Source of the DNA: Anaerobiospirillum sp. NML120449
Lineage (GTDB): Bacteria; Pseudomonadota; Gammaproteobacteria; Enterobacterales; Succinivibrionaceae
NCBI RefSeq assembly: GCF_023051105.1
Contig: NZ_JALKIL010000002.1
Location: forward strand, 124,001-188,000
Direction: 5' to 3'
DNA length: 64,000 bases
The position numbers were made by a program, and so were the translations under genes. Each line of letters begins with the position of its first letter. Position 1 is the stretch's first letter. Shown in pieces: positions 41,067 to 51,055 of this stretch. The notes under the pieces are model-generated. The model was not told where the DNA came from. It saw nothing but the letters and a program-made list of their open reading frames with translations, and searched no databases.

Positions 41067-43133
41067 TCAGTACAGGACGGAGATGTCAGCAGTACGGGAG
41101 AAAGCAAGGCTCAGCTGATTTAAGATGGCCAGACGGTTGTTCTTGATGGCAGCATCTTCGTGGTTAACCATTACCTTCTCAAAGAAGTTGTCAACATCGT
41201 CACGCAGCTCGGCCAGAGTGCTCATGGCCTTGTCGTACTCGCCCTTGCCATACAGATCGTTGATGACTGGCATGAGGCTGTTGAGATGGGTAACGAGCTT
41301 GCGCTCAGCGTCATCCTGCAGTAAGGCCTCATCGATGGCAGCATCGTTGCGGCCGCTCTTTGCCTGGATGTTGTTAACACGCTTGTAGGCAGCAGCCAGA
41401 TCCTCAGCTTCCTTGAGCTCCTTGAACTTGACTACGGCTTTGGCGCGCTTGTCAAAGTCGAGCAGGGAAACAGGGGAGGTGGACAGTACGGACTGGAAGA
41501 TTTCAGCGCCGATACCCTGATCCTGGTAGTAGGCCTTTAAGCGGGCAAAAATGTAGTCACTGACATTCCTGGCAGTGTCCTGGGACTTTAACTTGTCCTT
41601 GAGGAACTCGCAGCCCTTGTTGATGATATCAACGAGGTTCAGCTCAAGACCGTTCTCGATAATGATACGGATAACGCCAATGGCTGCACGGCGCAGACCA
41701 AATGGGTCCTTGTCACCCTTAGGCATGAGGTTGATGCCCATGATGCCGATTAAGGTGGTGAGCTTTTCAGCCAGGCTTACGCAGATCTGAACCGGACGGG
41801 TTGGGATCTGGTCACCGGCAAAACGTGGGCAGTACTGCTCAAAGATAGCAGCAGCAACGTCCTTGTCCTCACCGTCGAGCTCGGCATAGTGCATGCCCAT
41901 GATGCCCTGGGTATCGGTAAACTCGGTTACCAGAGTGGAGGCCAGGTCGCACTTGGCAAGGTGAGCGGCACGCTCACACAGAGCCTTGTCAGCACCTACC
42001 TGAGGAGCGATATAGGCAGCGATCTGGGAAACAATGCCGGAGCGGTAGGCAATGGTACCAATATCCTGCTGGTAGATAACGGTCTCAAGGCGTGGGAAGA
42101 AGGACTCCAGAGACTGCTTGCGGTCGGTTCTGAAGAAGAACTCGGCATCAGACAGACGTGGACGAACTACACGCTCGTTACCTGAAATCAGGGCTGTAGT
42201 GTCAGAAGGATTGATATTGGATACGAAAGCAAACTTAGGCAGCAGACGGCCCTGAGCATCGTAAATTGGGAAGTACTTCTGGTCACCCTTCATGGTGTAT
42301 ACCAGAGCCTCGGAAGGAACCTCAAGGAAGCGCTCCTCAAAGGAAGCCAGGAATACATGTGGGTTTTCAACCAGAGAGGTAACTTCCTCAAGCAGGGCAT
42401 CATCAAGATCAGCCTTGCCATTTACTGAGTCAGCAAGACGGGTTACCTGATCCCTGATGGAGGCTTTACGCTCTTCAAAATCTGCAATAACAGCACCTTC
42501 GTTGCGCAGCTGCTCAACGTAGGTGTCGGCATTCTTTACGGTCAGCTCCTGGGCGCCCATGAAGCGGTGGCCCTTGATGGTGGTTGAGGACTTGATGCCC
42601 AGAATCTCACCGTCAAGCAGCTCGTTGCCGAAAATCATGCATAAGGTGTGAACTGGACGGACGAACTCATCACGCTTGTCGCCCCAGTGCATGAGCTTGG
42701 GAATTGGAAGAGCAGCAAGGGAGCGGGCAAACATGTCAGATACCAGAGTTCTGGTCTCAGTACCCTGCTTTACGGACTTGATGTACAGCCACTCACCCTT
42801 GTCGGTAGTCAGGCGCTGAGCGTCCTCAACCTTGATACCGTTGGCGCTGGCCCAGCCCATGGCGGCACGGGTAGGGTTGCCGTCAGCATCAAAGGCAGCC
42901 TTAACGGCAGGACCCTTGACCTCAACCTCACGATCAGCCTGCTTTACGTCCAGATCATTGATGATCAGGGCCAGACGGCGTGGGGTGGCAAACCAGCGGG
43001 ACTGGGAGTAGTTCAGGCCTTCGTTGTTTAATTCCCTGACGAAGTTCTCGTGCAGAGACTCAGCCAGCTTGCGCAGGGCCTTTGGAGGTAACTCTTCGGT
43101 ACCTAATTCTAAGAGTAAATTTAACTTTTCCAT
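41067..43133 (-). CDS. glyS: Glycyl-tRNA synthetase beta subunit
   Basis: Beta subunit of the alpha2beta2 glycyl-tRNA synthetase; binds tRNA-Gly. The start at 43133 (MEKLNLLLELGTEELPPKAL) matches the family N-terminus, and CAGG lies upstream; the longer frame to 43271 covers repeat DNA and is rejected. At 688 aa it equals E. coli GlyS (689). HD-domain residues (HLAKCDLASTLVTEFTDTQG) and the C-terminal anticodon-binding-like domain are present. glyQ lies 456 bp upstream on the same strand, with tandem repeats between. Confidence 0.97.
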   Translation of the reverse strand: MEKLNLLLELGTEELPPKALRKLAESLHENFVRELNNEGLNYSQSRWFATPRRLALIINDLDVKQADREVEVKGPAVKAAFDADGNPTRAAMGWASANGIKVEDAQRLTTDKGEWLYIKSVKQGTETRTLVSDMFARSLAALPIPKLMHWGDKRDEFVRPVHTLCMIFGNELLDGEILGIKSSTTIKGHRFMGAQELTVKNADTYVEQLRNEGAVIADFEERKASIRDQVTRLADSVNGKADLDDALLEEVTSLVENPHVFLASFEERFLEVPSEALVYTMKGDQKYFPIYDAQGRLLPKFAFVSNINPSDTTALISGNERVVRPRLSDAEFFFRTDRKQSLESFFPRLETVIYQQDIGTIAYRSGIVSQIAAYIAPQVGADKALCERAAHLAKCDLASTLVTEFTDTQGIMGMHYAELDGEDKDVAAAIFEQYCPRFAGDQIPTRPVQICVSLAEKLTTLIGIMGINLMPKGDKDPFGLRRAAIGVIRIIIENGLELNLVDIINKGCEFLKDKLKSQDTARNVSDYIFARLKAYYQDQGIGAEIFQSVLSTSPVSLLDFDKRAKAVVKFKELKEAEDLAAAYKRVNNIQAKSGRNDAAIDEALLQDDAERKLVTHLNSLMPVINDLYGKGEYDKAMSTLAELRDDVDNFFEKVMVNHEDAAIKNNRLAILNQLSLAFSRTADISVLY

Positions 43134-43292
43134 GTTTAACCTGATAGCAACAGGGCAATTCAGAACTGATCGGTGCAGGGCAGGGATACTGGCCTTAGAG
43201 CACCATAAACCATTCACCATATCCTGTTTTGCAGGCTCAACTGCCTGTACAGGCTTAAATGGCAGATACATGGCTCAAAGGGATGGTGCAGG

Positions 43293-43430
43293 ACTCAAAT
43301 GGTCCCTGGCCTCAATGGGCTGATACAGACCTCAGATGGTCCCTGGCCTCAATGGGCTGATACAGACCACAGATGGTCCCTGGCCTCAATGGGCTGATAC
43401 AGACCTCAAATGGTCCCGGGCCTCAATGGC
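43293..43430. repeat. 37-bp tandem repeats between glyQ and glyS
   Basis: ATGGTCCC recurs at 43299, 43336, 43373 and 43410, exactly 37 bp apart. The unit contains GGCCTCAATGGGCTGATACA. Three full copies and a partial one fill the middle of the 456-bp spacer (43134-43589), which has no gene. Confidence 0.9.
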
Positions 43431-43589
43431 AGAGCCCTGATGGGCTGACCCATGGCATAAACGGGCAAGGTCAGGACTGTACTGTCTGTAATCTGAATTG
43501 CAGAAATCTAAAACCGGGCTGCACGGTGCTGTGCAGGTATTGAGTGCACAGGTGCAGCAGCGTCACAAAGTCGGGCAGGTTCAGTCTGC

Positions 43590-44507
43590 TTATCTGCCGC
43601 GCTGGCACATTGGGAAGCCCAGTTCCTCACGGGACTTGTAGTAGGCTTCGGCAACAGACTTGGATAAGGTTCTGATGCGCAGAATGTAACGCTGTCTCTC
43701 GGTTACGGAAATAGCATGACGGGCATCGAGGAGGTTGAAGCAGTGTGCAGCCTTTAAGATGCGCTCATAAGCTGGCAGTGGCAGTGGCTTTTCAAGGGCC
43801 AGCAGATCGCTGCTTTCCTTTTCCATCTGCTCAAACATCTTGAAGAGGAATTCGGTGTCGGCGTGCTCGAAGTTGTAGGCAGACTGCTCAACTTCGTTCT
43901 GGTGGAAGACATCACCGTAGGTGACATCGCCATTGGCAGTGTGGGCCCAGATCAGGTCGTAGATGGAATTCTTGCCCTGAATGTACATGGCAAGACGCTC
44001 AAGACCGTAGGTCAGCTCGCCGGTTACTGGGAAGCAGGACAGACCGCCTACCTGCTGGAAGTAGGTGAACTGGGACACTTCCATGCCATTGAGCCATACT
44101 TCCCAGCCAAGGCCCCAGGCACCCAGAGTAGGGTTTTCCCAGTTGTCCTCAACAAAGCGGATGTCATTAACAGTTGGATCAAAGCCCAGCTCCTTTAAGG
44201 AACCAAGATAGAGGTCCTGGATGTTGTCAGGAGATGGCTTGAGAATTACCTGGAACTGGTAGTAGTGCTGCAGACGGTTAGGGTTCTCACCGTAACGGCC
44301 ATCGGTTGGGCGGCGGGAAGGCTGAACATAGCAGCAGGAGATTGGCTCAGGGCCCAGAGAGCGCAGGAAAGTCATAGGGTGGGAGGTACCGGCACCAACT
44401 TCCATGTCAAATGGCTGGGCTACCATGCAACCACCGTGAGTCATCCAGTAGTCCTGTAAGGTAAAGATTAAACCTTGAAAGGTTTGTAGATCATATTTAT
44501 TAGACAT
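43590..44507 (-). CDS. glyQ: Glycyl-tRNA synthetase alpha subunit
   Basis: Catalytic alpha subunit that activates glycine. The start at 44507 ([21 protein letters not shown]) fits the family; the frame open to 44570 has no homology there. The 305 residues (E. coli 303) contain the hallmark [19 protein letters not shown] and [20 protein letters not shown]. Expressed with glyS from the minus strand. Confidence 0.98.
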   Translation of the reverse strand: MSNKYDLQTFQGLIFTLQDYWMTHGGCMVAQPFDMEVGAGTSHPMTFLRSLGPEPISCCYVQPSRRPTDGRYGENPNRLQHYYQFQVILKPSPDNIQDLYLGSLKELGFDPTVNDIRFVEDNWENPTLGAWGLGWEVWLNGMEVSQFTYFQQVGGLSCFPVTGELTYGLERLAMYIQGKNSIYDLIWAHTANGDVTYGDVFHQNEVEQSAYNFEHADTEFLFKMFEQMEKESSDLLALEKPLPLPAYERILKAAHCFNLLDARHAISVTERQRYILRIRTLSKSVAEAYYKSREELGFPMCQRGR

Positions 44508-44579
44508 CGTATAAGTCCGACCACTAAAAATAAAACTGCTAGTCCACTGCCTTAAGCCATAAACAGGCATTCCAGGCCA

Positions 44580-44603
44580 TGATAAAAGTACATTATTTTA
44601 TCA
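44580..44603 (-). promoter_or_regulatory. Hairpin in the glyQ leader
   Basis: TGATAAAA (44580-44587) pairs perfectly with TTTTATCA (44596-44603). It lies 73 bp before the glyQ start in a 370-bp gap (44508-44877). The rest of that gap is G/C-rich with short direct repeats (GGGCCCGACCGT twice near 44805-44830). It could also act as a weak terminator for tusA. Confidence 0.4.
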
Positions 44604-44877
44604 GAAATGCTCAATAATGGCTTGCCTGTGCCAGATAGCACCCACTCAGATATGGCCTGAAAAACAGCCTCCCGGCCCCCATGGCCACGCCCAGGCACCA
44701 GTACGCGTGATAATGCCCCCGTGAGCTTGCCCCGGCCTGCAGGGGGCCAGCCACACAGGCAGATGCCCGGGGCAGTCCCATGTCCTTGCCATGGGCCAGT
44801 CCATGGGCCCGACCGTGGGCCCGACCGTGGGCGCGGTAATGGGGCCTGCCGGGCCCACTGCCGTGCAGCGGCAGCTG

Positions 44878-45123
44878 TCAGGCTCCGCCCTTGCGGATTA
44901 AGAAGCGATGCGGATGCTCCTCATCGGGCATGCTGACCAGCTCATGGTCCATGAAGCTGCAAAATGCAGGTACATCGCGCAGCGATACAGGGTCATCTGA
45001 GCGCAGCTCAATGAGCTGTCCGGCTGCGCTTTCTCTTATGCATTTGCGCAGTAACATCAGAGGCTCGGGACAGGACAGTCCCATGCCGTCAACTAGTACG
45101 CTCTGTTCTTGCGTCTGTGCCAT
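44878..45123 (-). CDS. tusA: Sulfur carrier protein TusA
   Basis: Small persulfide carrier that passes sulfur from IscS toward tRNA thiolation and other pathways. The 81 residues include the family motif LSCPEPLMLLRK with the sulfur-accepting Cys18 and its CPxP context. ATG 45123 follows GGAG by 8 bases. An overlapping minus-strand frame at 45093-45356 runs into its start, but lacks an RBS and homology. The 45124-45459 stretch shows no other gene. Confidence 0.93.
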   Translation of the reverse strand: MAQTQEQSVLVDGMGLSCPEPLMLLRKCIRESAAGQLIELRSDDPVSLRDVPAFCSFMDHELVSMPDEEHPHRFLIRKGGA

Positions 45124-45459
45124 TTGCTCATCTCCATGGCCGTAAATTCTTCAATCATTCTGTACCTGGCCTCATACTCAAAGGGCTGGCTGTGGCCCCA
45201 CTGAGGGCTATCCGGGCATTCTATCAGCAAACAATGCCCAACAAGTTTATCTGCAAGGCGCAGCGGCCACGGGCTCATGTCTGTTGCTCTGCCAGCGCCG
45301 GAACAGGAGCCAGGGCAGCACCTGTTGCCTGAGCCGGAGCGCGGCACTGGCAGCACCTGAGTCTGGGGATACCGGATGTGCCAGGGACCGTACCTGGGGG
45401 CGGCAGGCCCGTCAGATACGGGCTCGGGCTACCGGATCTGGAAATTTTGACGGGCTGTG

Positions 45460-45487
45460 TTGATCTTTGATTTTTAGTTGCTATAAT
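45460..45487 (+). promoter_or_regulatory. Promoter of tRNA-Thr
   Basis: -35 TTGATC (45460-45465), 16-bp spacer, perfect -10 TATAAT (45482-45487). It places the start about 9 bp before the tRNA. Confidence 0.8.
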
Positions 45488-45502
45488 AGGCACCACTTTG
45501 AT

Positions 45503-45578
45503 GCTGGTTTAGCTCAGTTGGTAGAGCACCTGTTTTGTAAACAGGGGGTCGTGGGTTCGAGACCTACAACCAGCACCA
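45503..45578 (+). tRNA. tRNA-Thr (anticodon TGT)
   Basis: A 76-nt cloverleaf: acceptor GCTGGTT/AACCAGC, D arm around AGCTCAGTTGGTAGAGC, anticodon arm CCTGT-TTTGTAA-ACAGG with TGT in the loop, T arm GTGGG-TTCGAGA-CCTAC, discriminator A and encoded CCA. Single gene, not part of an rRNA operon in this window. Confidence 0.97.
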
Positions 45579-45590
45579 TCCCCATGAAAG

Positions 45591-45610
45591 TCGCCTCTGG
45601 CGATTTTTTT
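45591..45610 (+). terminator. Terminator after tRNA-Thr
   Basis: TCGCC/GGCGA stem with loop TCT, followed by T7 (45604-45610). The following 45611-46257 has no supported gene. Confidence 0.85.
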
Positions 45611-46257
45611 ATACCTGTATGTTGTATCTATGAAAAAGGCGTTTTAACCTTGTTGGACGTGTGACATGTGTGCTGCTTTTGGGGACTTTACTGTCATCAT
45701 GGGTGAAAATGTTCAAAAACGCTTTATATTATGTGAAGAACAGAGTAGCATGGCTGGTATTCCCGGAGCCTGACACAGGGTTATCCCGGATGGTTTCAGG
45801 CTGATAAATATCAGATCTGGACATGGAGAGCATGTGCACAGCAAGGCCGCTCCCGTGAACAAAAGGTATTCATTGATTCTGATTTGAAAAGCAGCTTCCA
45901 GTTGGTGTCTCAGGGCTGCAAATACATCACTCACCTGTTTAGTCTGCGCGGAATGCAACTGTCAGCTGCAGATGGTACGCTGTCTTGTTTTAATTATTCT
46001 GATGCCCGCAAACACCACGAGTATCAGAGCGCACCGGATCATTAAACTGAGGAAAACATGCAGTACATGCAGGTGCTGCAATGTTCTGGCTGAGGGGAAA
46101 ATAACAGTCAGAAAAACAGGACTGTCAGGCATGATACATGCTTGAAAAAAATGGGTCCTTGCACGGGTTCATATGTAACCTGAGCTGTCCTGCGCCGGCT
46201 TTCATCCCGTAACAATGCCTGCAATAAGAGAACATCCTTTTGCCTTCCCCTGGCATT

Positions 46258-46285
46258 TTGACAGTTTCTCAACCTGAATTATAAT
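46258..46285 (+). promoter_or_regulatory. Consensus sigma-70 promoter of ompA
   Basis: TTGACA (46258-46263), 16-bp spacer, TATAAT (46280-46285): both hexamers perfect. Transcription would start near 46292, giving a leader of about 320 nt before the ompA ATG. A small hairpin GTGAG/CTCAC lies in it near 46425-46441. Confidence 0.8.
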
Positions 46286-46610
46286 TTTTATGACAGTAGG
46301 GATGCTGTCTGTGGCGCCCCGGCGCCAGCATCAGTCCGTGAAAGCTCTTCATCAGAGGTGCCTGGGACTGGTGTTCTGCCCCTGGTTCTCATTGCGAAAT
46401 GAAGAGAAGTCAAACTAGACCCGTGTGAGGCTCCGTCTCACCCCATGTCTAATATCCTGTCGGGGCACAGGGTAAATTGAGGCCCGTACGCTCATCAAAG
46501 TCAGTACAGGTCATGTGGGATTCTTTCTGTTACAGCTTATGTTCAGCCTTAAAACATGGTAATCAGCGGACAGTAACAGGAGATTTAGTATTCTGCGGGG
46601 ATATCATCTT

Positions 46611-47630
46611 ATGAAGAAGAATTTATTAGCTTTATCCGTTGCTTCAGCTCTGTTAGCTACTGCTTCCGTATCTGTTGCTGCTGTTTCCGACACCGGTTAC
46701 TTCGGCGGCCGTTTAGGCTATGCTTTTTCCGAGTGGAATGGCAATGATGCCGACTTATGGCACAGCACCGACAAGAAGGGTATCGGCGGCGGTATCTACG
46801 GCGGTTACAGCTTAAGCAGCTGGTTCAGCCTCGAAGGTGCCTACAACTACTTAGGTGGTTTCAAGGCCGAGGACAACGCAGGTGAGAGCAAGAGCATCAG
46901 CCTCCACGGCCCAGAGTTATCTGCCCGTTTCTCCTTACCTTTAAACGACAACGGCGCTGACCTCTTCTTACGTGGCGGTGTAATGTACGCTCTGGCCACC
47001 GACGACGGTAACGGCTTCGTTCCAGTTGCCGGTATGGGTGTAAGCTTCATGCCTGCCGACAGCCTGTCCGTACGTGTTGGCTACGACCGTTACTTCGACG
47101 CTTATGACAGCGATGAGAAGACTCAGGGCATCGACTTTGACGTTAACTACATGTACGCCGGCTTAAGCTTCGTATTTGGCGGCAAGTCTGACACTCCAGT
47201 TGCTGAGCCTGTATCTCAGACTGTTACCACCACCTACACCCTGGACGCCAACACCACCTTCGGCTTTGACAGCGCTGTTGTAAGCCAGGAGGGTCAGGAA
47301 GCTATCAACCAGGTTATCCTCGAGACTCAGAACTCCAACCTGCAGTTCGTACAGTACAACGTAACTGGCTACACCGATCGTATTGGTAACCCAGACTACA
47401 ACCAGAAGCTCTCCGAGCGTCGTGCTGCTGCTGTTGCCGAGGTTCTGGTTGCCAAGGGTGTAGCTCAGTCTGACATCTCTGCTTCCGGCCTGGGTTCAAC
47501 CGCTCCAGTATCCACCGGCTGTGATGATAAGATGGCCCGTAAGGACTTAATCAAGTGCCTGGCTGCTGACCGTCGCGTAGAAATCAACGTAACCGGTACT
47601 GCTGCCAAGACTGAAGAAGTTAAGAAGTAA
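46611..47630 (+). CDS. ompA: OmpA-family outer-membrane porin/peptidoglycan-binding protein
   Basis: Abundant outer-membrane protein linking membrane and peptidoglycan. Signal peptide MKKNLLALSVASALLATASVSVAA (cleavage after about residue 24). An eight-stranded barrel-like N-domain (about 25-185) follows, then a linker and an OmpA-C domain (about 205-330) with FGFDSAVV, the GYTDRIGNPDYNQKLSERRA motif and a terminal RRVEIN. At 339 aa it is near E. coli OmpA (346). Leu is encoded by TTA more than elsewhere in the window and codon choice is uniform, as expected for a very highly expressed gene. Monocistronic between a strong promoter and a strong terminator. Confidence 0.94.
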   Translation: MKKNLLALSVASALLATASVSVAAVSDTGYFGGRLGYAFSEWNGNDADLWHSTDKKGIGGGIYGGYSLSSWFSLEGAYNYLGGFKAEDNAGESKSISLHGPELSARFSLPLNDNGADLFLRGGVMYALATDDGNGFVPVAGMGVSFMPADSLSVRVGYDRYFDAYDSDEKTQGIDFDVNYMYAGLSFVFGGKSDTPVAEPVSQTVTTTYTLDANTTFGFDSAVVSQEGQEAINQVILETQNSNLQFVQYNVTGYTDRIGNPDYNQKLSERRAAAVAEVLVAKGVAQSDISASGLGSTAPVSTGCDDKMARKDLIKCLAADRRVEINVTGTAAKTEEVKK

Positions 47631-47671
47631 TAATTGCTTAACTTCAGCCCTGCCCTGACTGGCAGGTCATA

Positions 47672-47708
47672 AAAAAGCCCCTGAAGTCTCAGATTTCAGG
47701 GGCTTTTT
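47672..47708 (+). terminator. Terminator of ompA
   Basis: AAAAAGCCCCTGAA (47672-47685) pairs with TTCAGGGGCTTTTT (47695-47708). The remainder of the 47631-48423 gap shows no gene; its right end (48290-48380) is AT-rich and should hold the promoter of the next gene (a TATATT at 48371-48376). Confidence 0.9.
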
Positions 47709-48423
47709 GCTGCCCGCAAAATTTCCCGCCCAATCGCGCCCAGCCCAGCCATGCCCGAATAGCTCTTTTCAAAACCGGCCAGTGCAACGCGCTGCAACCG
47801 GGCTCTGGCCACTAAGGCATTTATCAGCGTAAGCTGCCATCCCTGGCCTCAGGAGCCGTATGAGGGCAAAGGATAGGGCAGGCATGCTTGGATAAGGCCA
47901 GCATAGCAGCATAGCCGGATATGGCCGGTATGGTTCGCTAAACAATTGTTGAGTGAATCGGGGAGACTGCAGAGTAGTTCTGGTGCCTTTTGCTGCGTTT
48001 TGTAGAGTATATTCGGGGGCCTGGGGCTGTGCAGGCTCATTGCATACTGCATTTCAGGTACTTTTGACAGCTTATTTCTGCAGTTTTAGTTTTAGAGAAG
48101 GGCACGGGTGGTATTTGGTTATGGAGCTGAAACTGGGCTTTTTTCAAGCATAAAATAGCCTGTTTAAGCTGTTTTACATCAGGGATGATTCTGTTGCACC
48201 ATAATGCAGATAATAGATTGGGATTTTTGGCAGAAAGAGCACGTAACAATGTGGTCCCAGAGGCTGTGTTCTCAGGCGGTATTGATTCAATTAATTTTGA
48301 TTAAGTTAAAACTTTTGATAAGTAACTCACAAAACGGATGTTCACTTAACAAAATTTTAATGAACTCGTTTATATTAGAGTGAATGGTTCCGTATTTACC
48401 CTGTGCCCTCTGCTGGAGGTTTT

Positions 48424-49104
48424 ATGAGTAACCTCGAAAACGAGACTATTCTCAATCAGTACAAGATAATTGTGGACATGATAGGACTGTTCTTCAAGGA
48501 CAGCGTGGAAGTGGTACTGCACTCACTTCGGGACCTCGACAGGTCAGTTGTATATATCCACAACGGCAAGAAAACCAACCGCACCCTGGGCTCACCCGTA
48601 ACCGACAAGGCTCTGAGAATCATCTCCGAGTACAAGGCCACCCGCAAGCGTCTGTTCGGTCCTTACAAGACCATATCCTGTGATGGCCATGCCATGAAGT
48701 CTGTAACCACAGTGATTGTTAATCACAGCAATGAGGCCATTGGCCTGCTGTGCGTCAACCTTGATCTGGAAACTCCTGTGCAGGAGCTCTTTAACATCCT
48801 GTGTGCCGACTTTGAACAGTCACCTGAGCACAGCAGCAACGATAACGAGTACTTTGCAACTGATACCTCTGATCTGCTCAATGCTCTGGTAAACCAGATT
48901 AAAAATGAGGTTCAGAACGACAATTCAGTACCTCACCGTCAAAAGACCCGTGCCATTGTGGTGGAGTTACAAAAGCAGGGTCTGTTCAACCTGAGAAATG
49001 CCATCCCGGTCATTTCCGAAATTCTCAACCTCTCCAAGGCTTCCATTTATCTGCACCTGCGTGCCATCAAGAACAACGAAGCCGGAGATGAGGACAAGGA
49101 CTGA
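48424..49104 (+). CDS. YheO/DauR-type transcriptional regulator (PAS-like sensor plus HTH)
   Basis: Predicted DNA-binding regulator. The 226-residue protein has an N-terminal YheO PAS-like domain (about 10-120; VEVVLHSLRDLDRSVVYIHNG and IGLLCVNLDLETPV are family hallmarks) and a C-terminal DauR-type HTH (KASIYLHLRAIK). ATG 48424 follows GGAGG by 4 bases; the frame open from 48403 is not used. E. coli YheO lies beside tusDCB. Here the gene stands alone after ompA. The ligand is unknown; DauR relatives sense D-arginine metabolites, which cannot be inferred for this one. Confidence 0.88.
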   Translation: MSNLENETILNQYKIIVDMIGLFFKDSVEVVLHSLRDLDRSVVYIHNGKKTNRTLGSPVTDKALRIISEYKATRKRLFGPYKTISCDGHAMKSVTTVIVNHSNEAIGLLCVNLDLETPVQELFNILCADFEQSPEHSSNDNEYFATDTSDLLNALVNQIKNEVQNDNSVPHRQKTRAIVVELQKQGLFNLRNAIPVISEILNLSKASIYLHLRAIKNNEAGDEDKD

Positions 49105-49628
49105 GCTTATCCCCAGCTCCGGAGCTCAGCCACAGCTCCAGAGCAGTGTTTAGGCCAGATGGTCGAAGGTACACAGACCTCTGAGTCGTCGTGTAAGCGC
49201 CATTGCGCTGCTCACATGCTCCATTGCGCACGTTCAAATGCGCATGCAGAGCCGCTTACATGCGGCTGTGGCGCTGCTTAACATGCGCTGTAGCGTATAT
49301 TCACATGCTTTAACTGCAGGACTGATAACAAAAGTGACCAGTTATCAGTCTGCCATCCAGCTGCCAGTGAGAAAGAAAATGTGGCCCGGTGGCCTGTGCC
49401 CATGCCGTAACTGCCCGATAAGTCGGGCCATATCAAATGCCATGAAGCATCTGCCCTATGACCATGCCTGATGCCAATGCCTGATGCCCATGCCTGGCCA
49501 ATGCCTGATGCCCATGCCTGATGCCTGAGTCTTGTGACCTTGAGGAGGCCCCAGGCGGCTGTGCTCAGCCGCTCAGGTCGCCAGCACAGCTGCCCGGGCG
49601 CCTTCGGGGCTGATTGTCATGCAGGATC
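49105..49628. other. Non-coding gap with CATGCCTGATGCC repeats
   Basis: No gene seen. 49460-49530 consists of five to six short direct repeats of (GCC)(A/C)ATGCCTGATG type. The left part has GCGCTGCTNACATGC-like duplications (49207-49290). Confidence 0.5.
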
Positions 49629-49668
49629 AAAAAAACGCTCTGAGCCATAAGGCTGCAGAGCGTTTTTT
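49629..49668 (-). terminator. Terminator of the G3E GTPase gene
   Basis: AAAAACGCTCTG paired with CAGAGCGTTTTT (49631-49642 with 49656-49667), with an inner AGCC/GGCT stem. Bidirectional A/T tracts. It lies 66 bp after the minus-strand stop at 49734. Confidence 0.88.
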
Positions 49669-49733
49669 ATTGAGTGCGGCGCGGGCGCCTGAGGAGCCGG
49701 GCGACAGCTCAGCTCCGTGAGATGCCATACTCC

Positions 49734-50936
49734 TTATTTGTCGTAGGCATCGGTCAGGACGATTTCCTCAACACCGTCTTCATCGTCACCGGCACGTTCA
49801 GCAGCGCTGATAACCTGGCGGTAGTAGTCGATGGTGGCGTTGTCAGGGTTGTCCAGAGCCTGGGTGAAGATATGTCTGATCTGCTCAAGTACGGTGGCGC
49901 GAACTATGAAGACAATCTTGGAGACACGCTCGCCATTTGGCCACTCATCAAGCTCGCCTACAGGATAGAGCTGCCCCTGAACACCGTGAATGATGACAGG
50001 CTGCTCACGGCCTTCGATATCGATAATGCCCTTGAGGCGCAGGATGGAATCACCATACTGCTGCTGAACCAGGTTGATGGCAGCAAGAAGAGCCAGAGAG
50101 TTGATTGGCTCAGCGCGCATGATGGCAAAGCTTTCGATATTGGTGTGAGCAATGATCTTAGGCTTTGCTACAGCAGCATCAAATCTGGCTTCAGCAGGGC
50201 GCAGCGGAGAGGCAAGGCTGATACCGCCTGCATCCTTGCCCGGTACCTTGATATCCAGCCAGTCTTTGACCTGAGCATTGTTCTGGCGGCTGAACTCCTT
50301 GTAAGGACCGATTTCATGAATGATCTTTGGAGTGATCTGACCCTTGACTACAGGATGGAGCTTTGCTGAAGGGTTGATGCTGCGGGCAACCTCACCTATG
50401 GCATCGATTTCCTCAGCGTCGATAAGATCGGTTTTGGAAATCAGAATGATGTCAGCAAGAGCAATCTGCTTTACGGCCTCATACTGCTTTTGCAGCTGCT
50501 CGCGTACGAACTGGCCGTCGAGCACGGTAACAGTACCGTCATAGCGGAAGGTCTCAACGCAGAAGTCATCGTTGTTGAGAGTTGAAATAACGCCGGCCGG
50601 ATCAGCAAGACCAGTAGTCTCAATCAGAACACGGTTGAACTTTGGAATCTGACCTTCTGAGGCCTTGATGTAGTTGGCAGCCAGAGACTGGATAAGCTCA
50701 CCCTGCAGGGTGCAGCAGATGCAGCCTGAGCCCAGCAACACAACGGTATCGTCAACTGACTGTACCAGCTCGTGATCGAGGCCTACATCACCAAATTCGT
50801 TGATGAGAACCAGGGTATCTTTAAATTCCGGAGTGTTTACCCAATGGTTCAACAAAGTGGTTTTGCCACTGCCTAAGAAGCCAGTGATGATATTAACCGG
50901 GATACGAGTATCCACTACTTCCTGCATATCTGACAT
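49734..50936 (-). CDS. CobW/ZNG1-family (G3E) GTPase, YjiA-like
   Basis: Metal-chaperone-type GTPase, probably handling zinc. The start at 50936 (MSDMQEVVDTRIPVNIITGF) follows GGAAG by 8 bases; the frame continues open to 51332 only through tandem repeat DNA. The 400 residues have the P-loop GFLGSGKTT (19-27), the metal-binding GCICC motif (Cys72, Cys74, Cys75), the NKxD-like SKTD, and a CobW C-terminal domain (about 270-385). It is longer than E. coli YjiA (318). No Zur box is recognised upstream, so the metal and client protein are not known. Confidence 0.88.
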   Translation of the reverse strand: MSDMQEVVDTRIPVNIITGFLGSGKTTLLNHWVNTPEFKDTLVLINEFGDVGLDHELVQSVDDTVVLLGSGCICCTLQGELIQSLAANYIKASEGQIPKFNRVLIETTGLADPAGVISTLNNDDFCVETFRYDGTVTVLDGQFVREQLQKQYEAVKQIALADIILISKTDLIDAEEIDAIGEVARSINPSAKLHPVVKGQITPKIIHEIGPYKEFSRQNNAQVKDWLDIKVPGKDAGGISLASPLRPAEARFDAAVAKPKIIAHTNIESFAIMRAEPINSLALLAAINLVQQQYGDSILRLKGIIDIEGREQPVIIHGVQGQLYPVGELDEWPNGERVSKIVFIVRATVLEQIRHIFTQALDNPDNATIDYYRQVISAAERAGDDEDGVEEIVLTDAYDK

Positions 50937-51055
50937 GGGTATTACTTCCGAAAAATAAGACTGTCTTCTTTGCCAGGGACGCTGAGATTGAGTACGTGCC
51001 CAGTGCATGAGGGCATAACTTCCAGCGGTCGCAGCGTTCCTGCCTGATGGCGGCT

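Noticed and set aside
45093..45356. Minus-strand 87-codon frame overlapping the tusA start
   Set aside because: No Shine-Dalgarno at any start, no recognisable family, and the overlap explains its open frame; it would be a novel small protein only if translation were shown.
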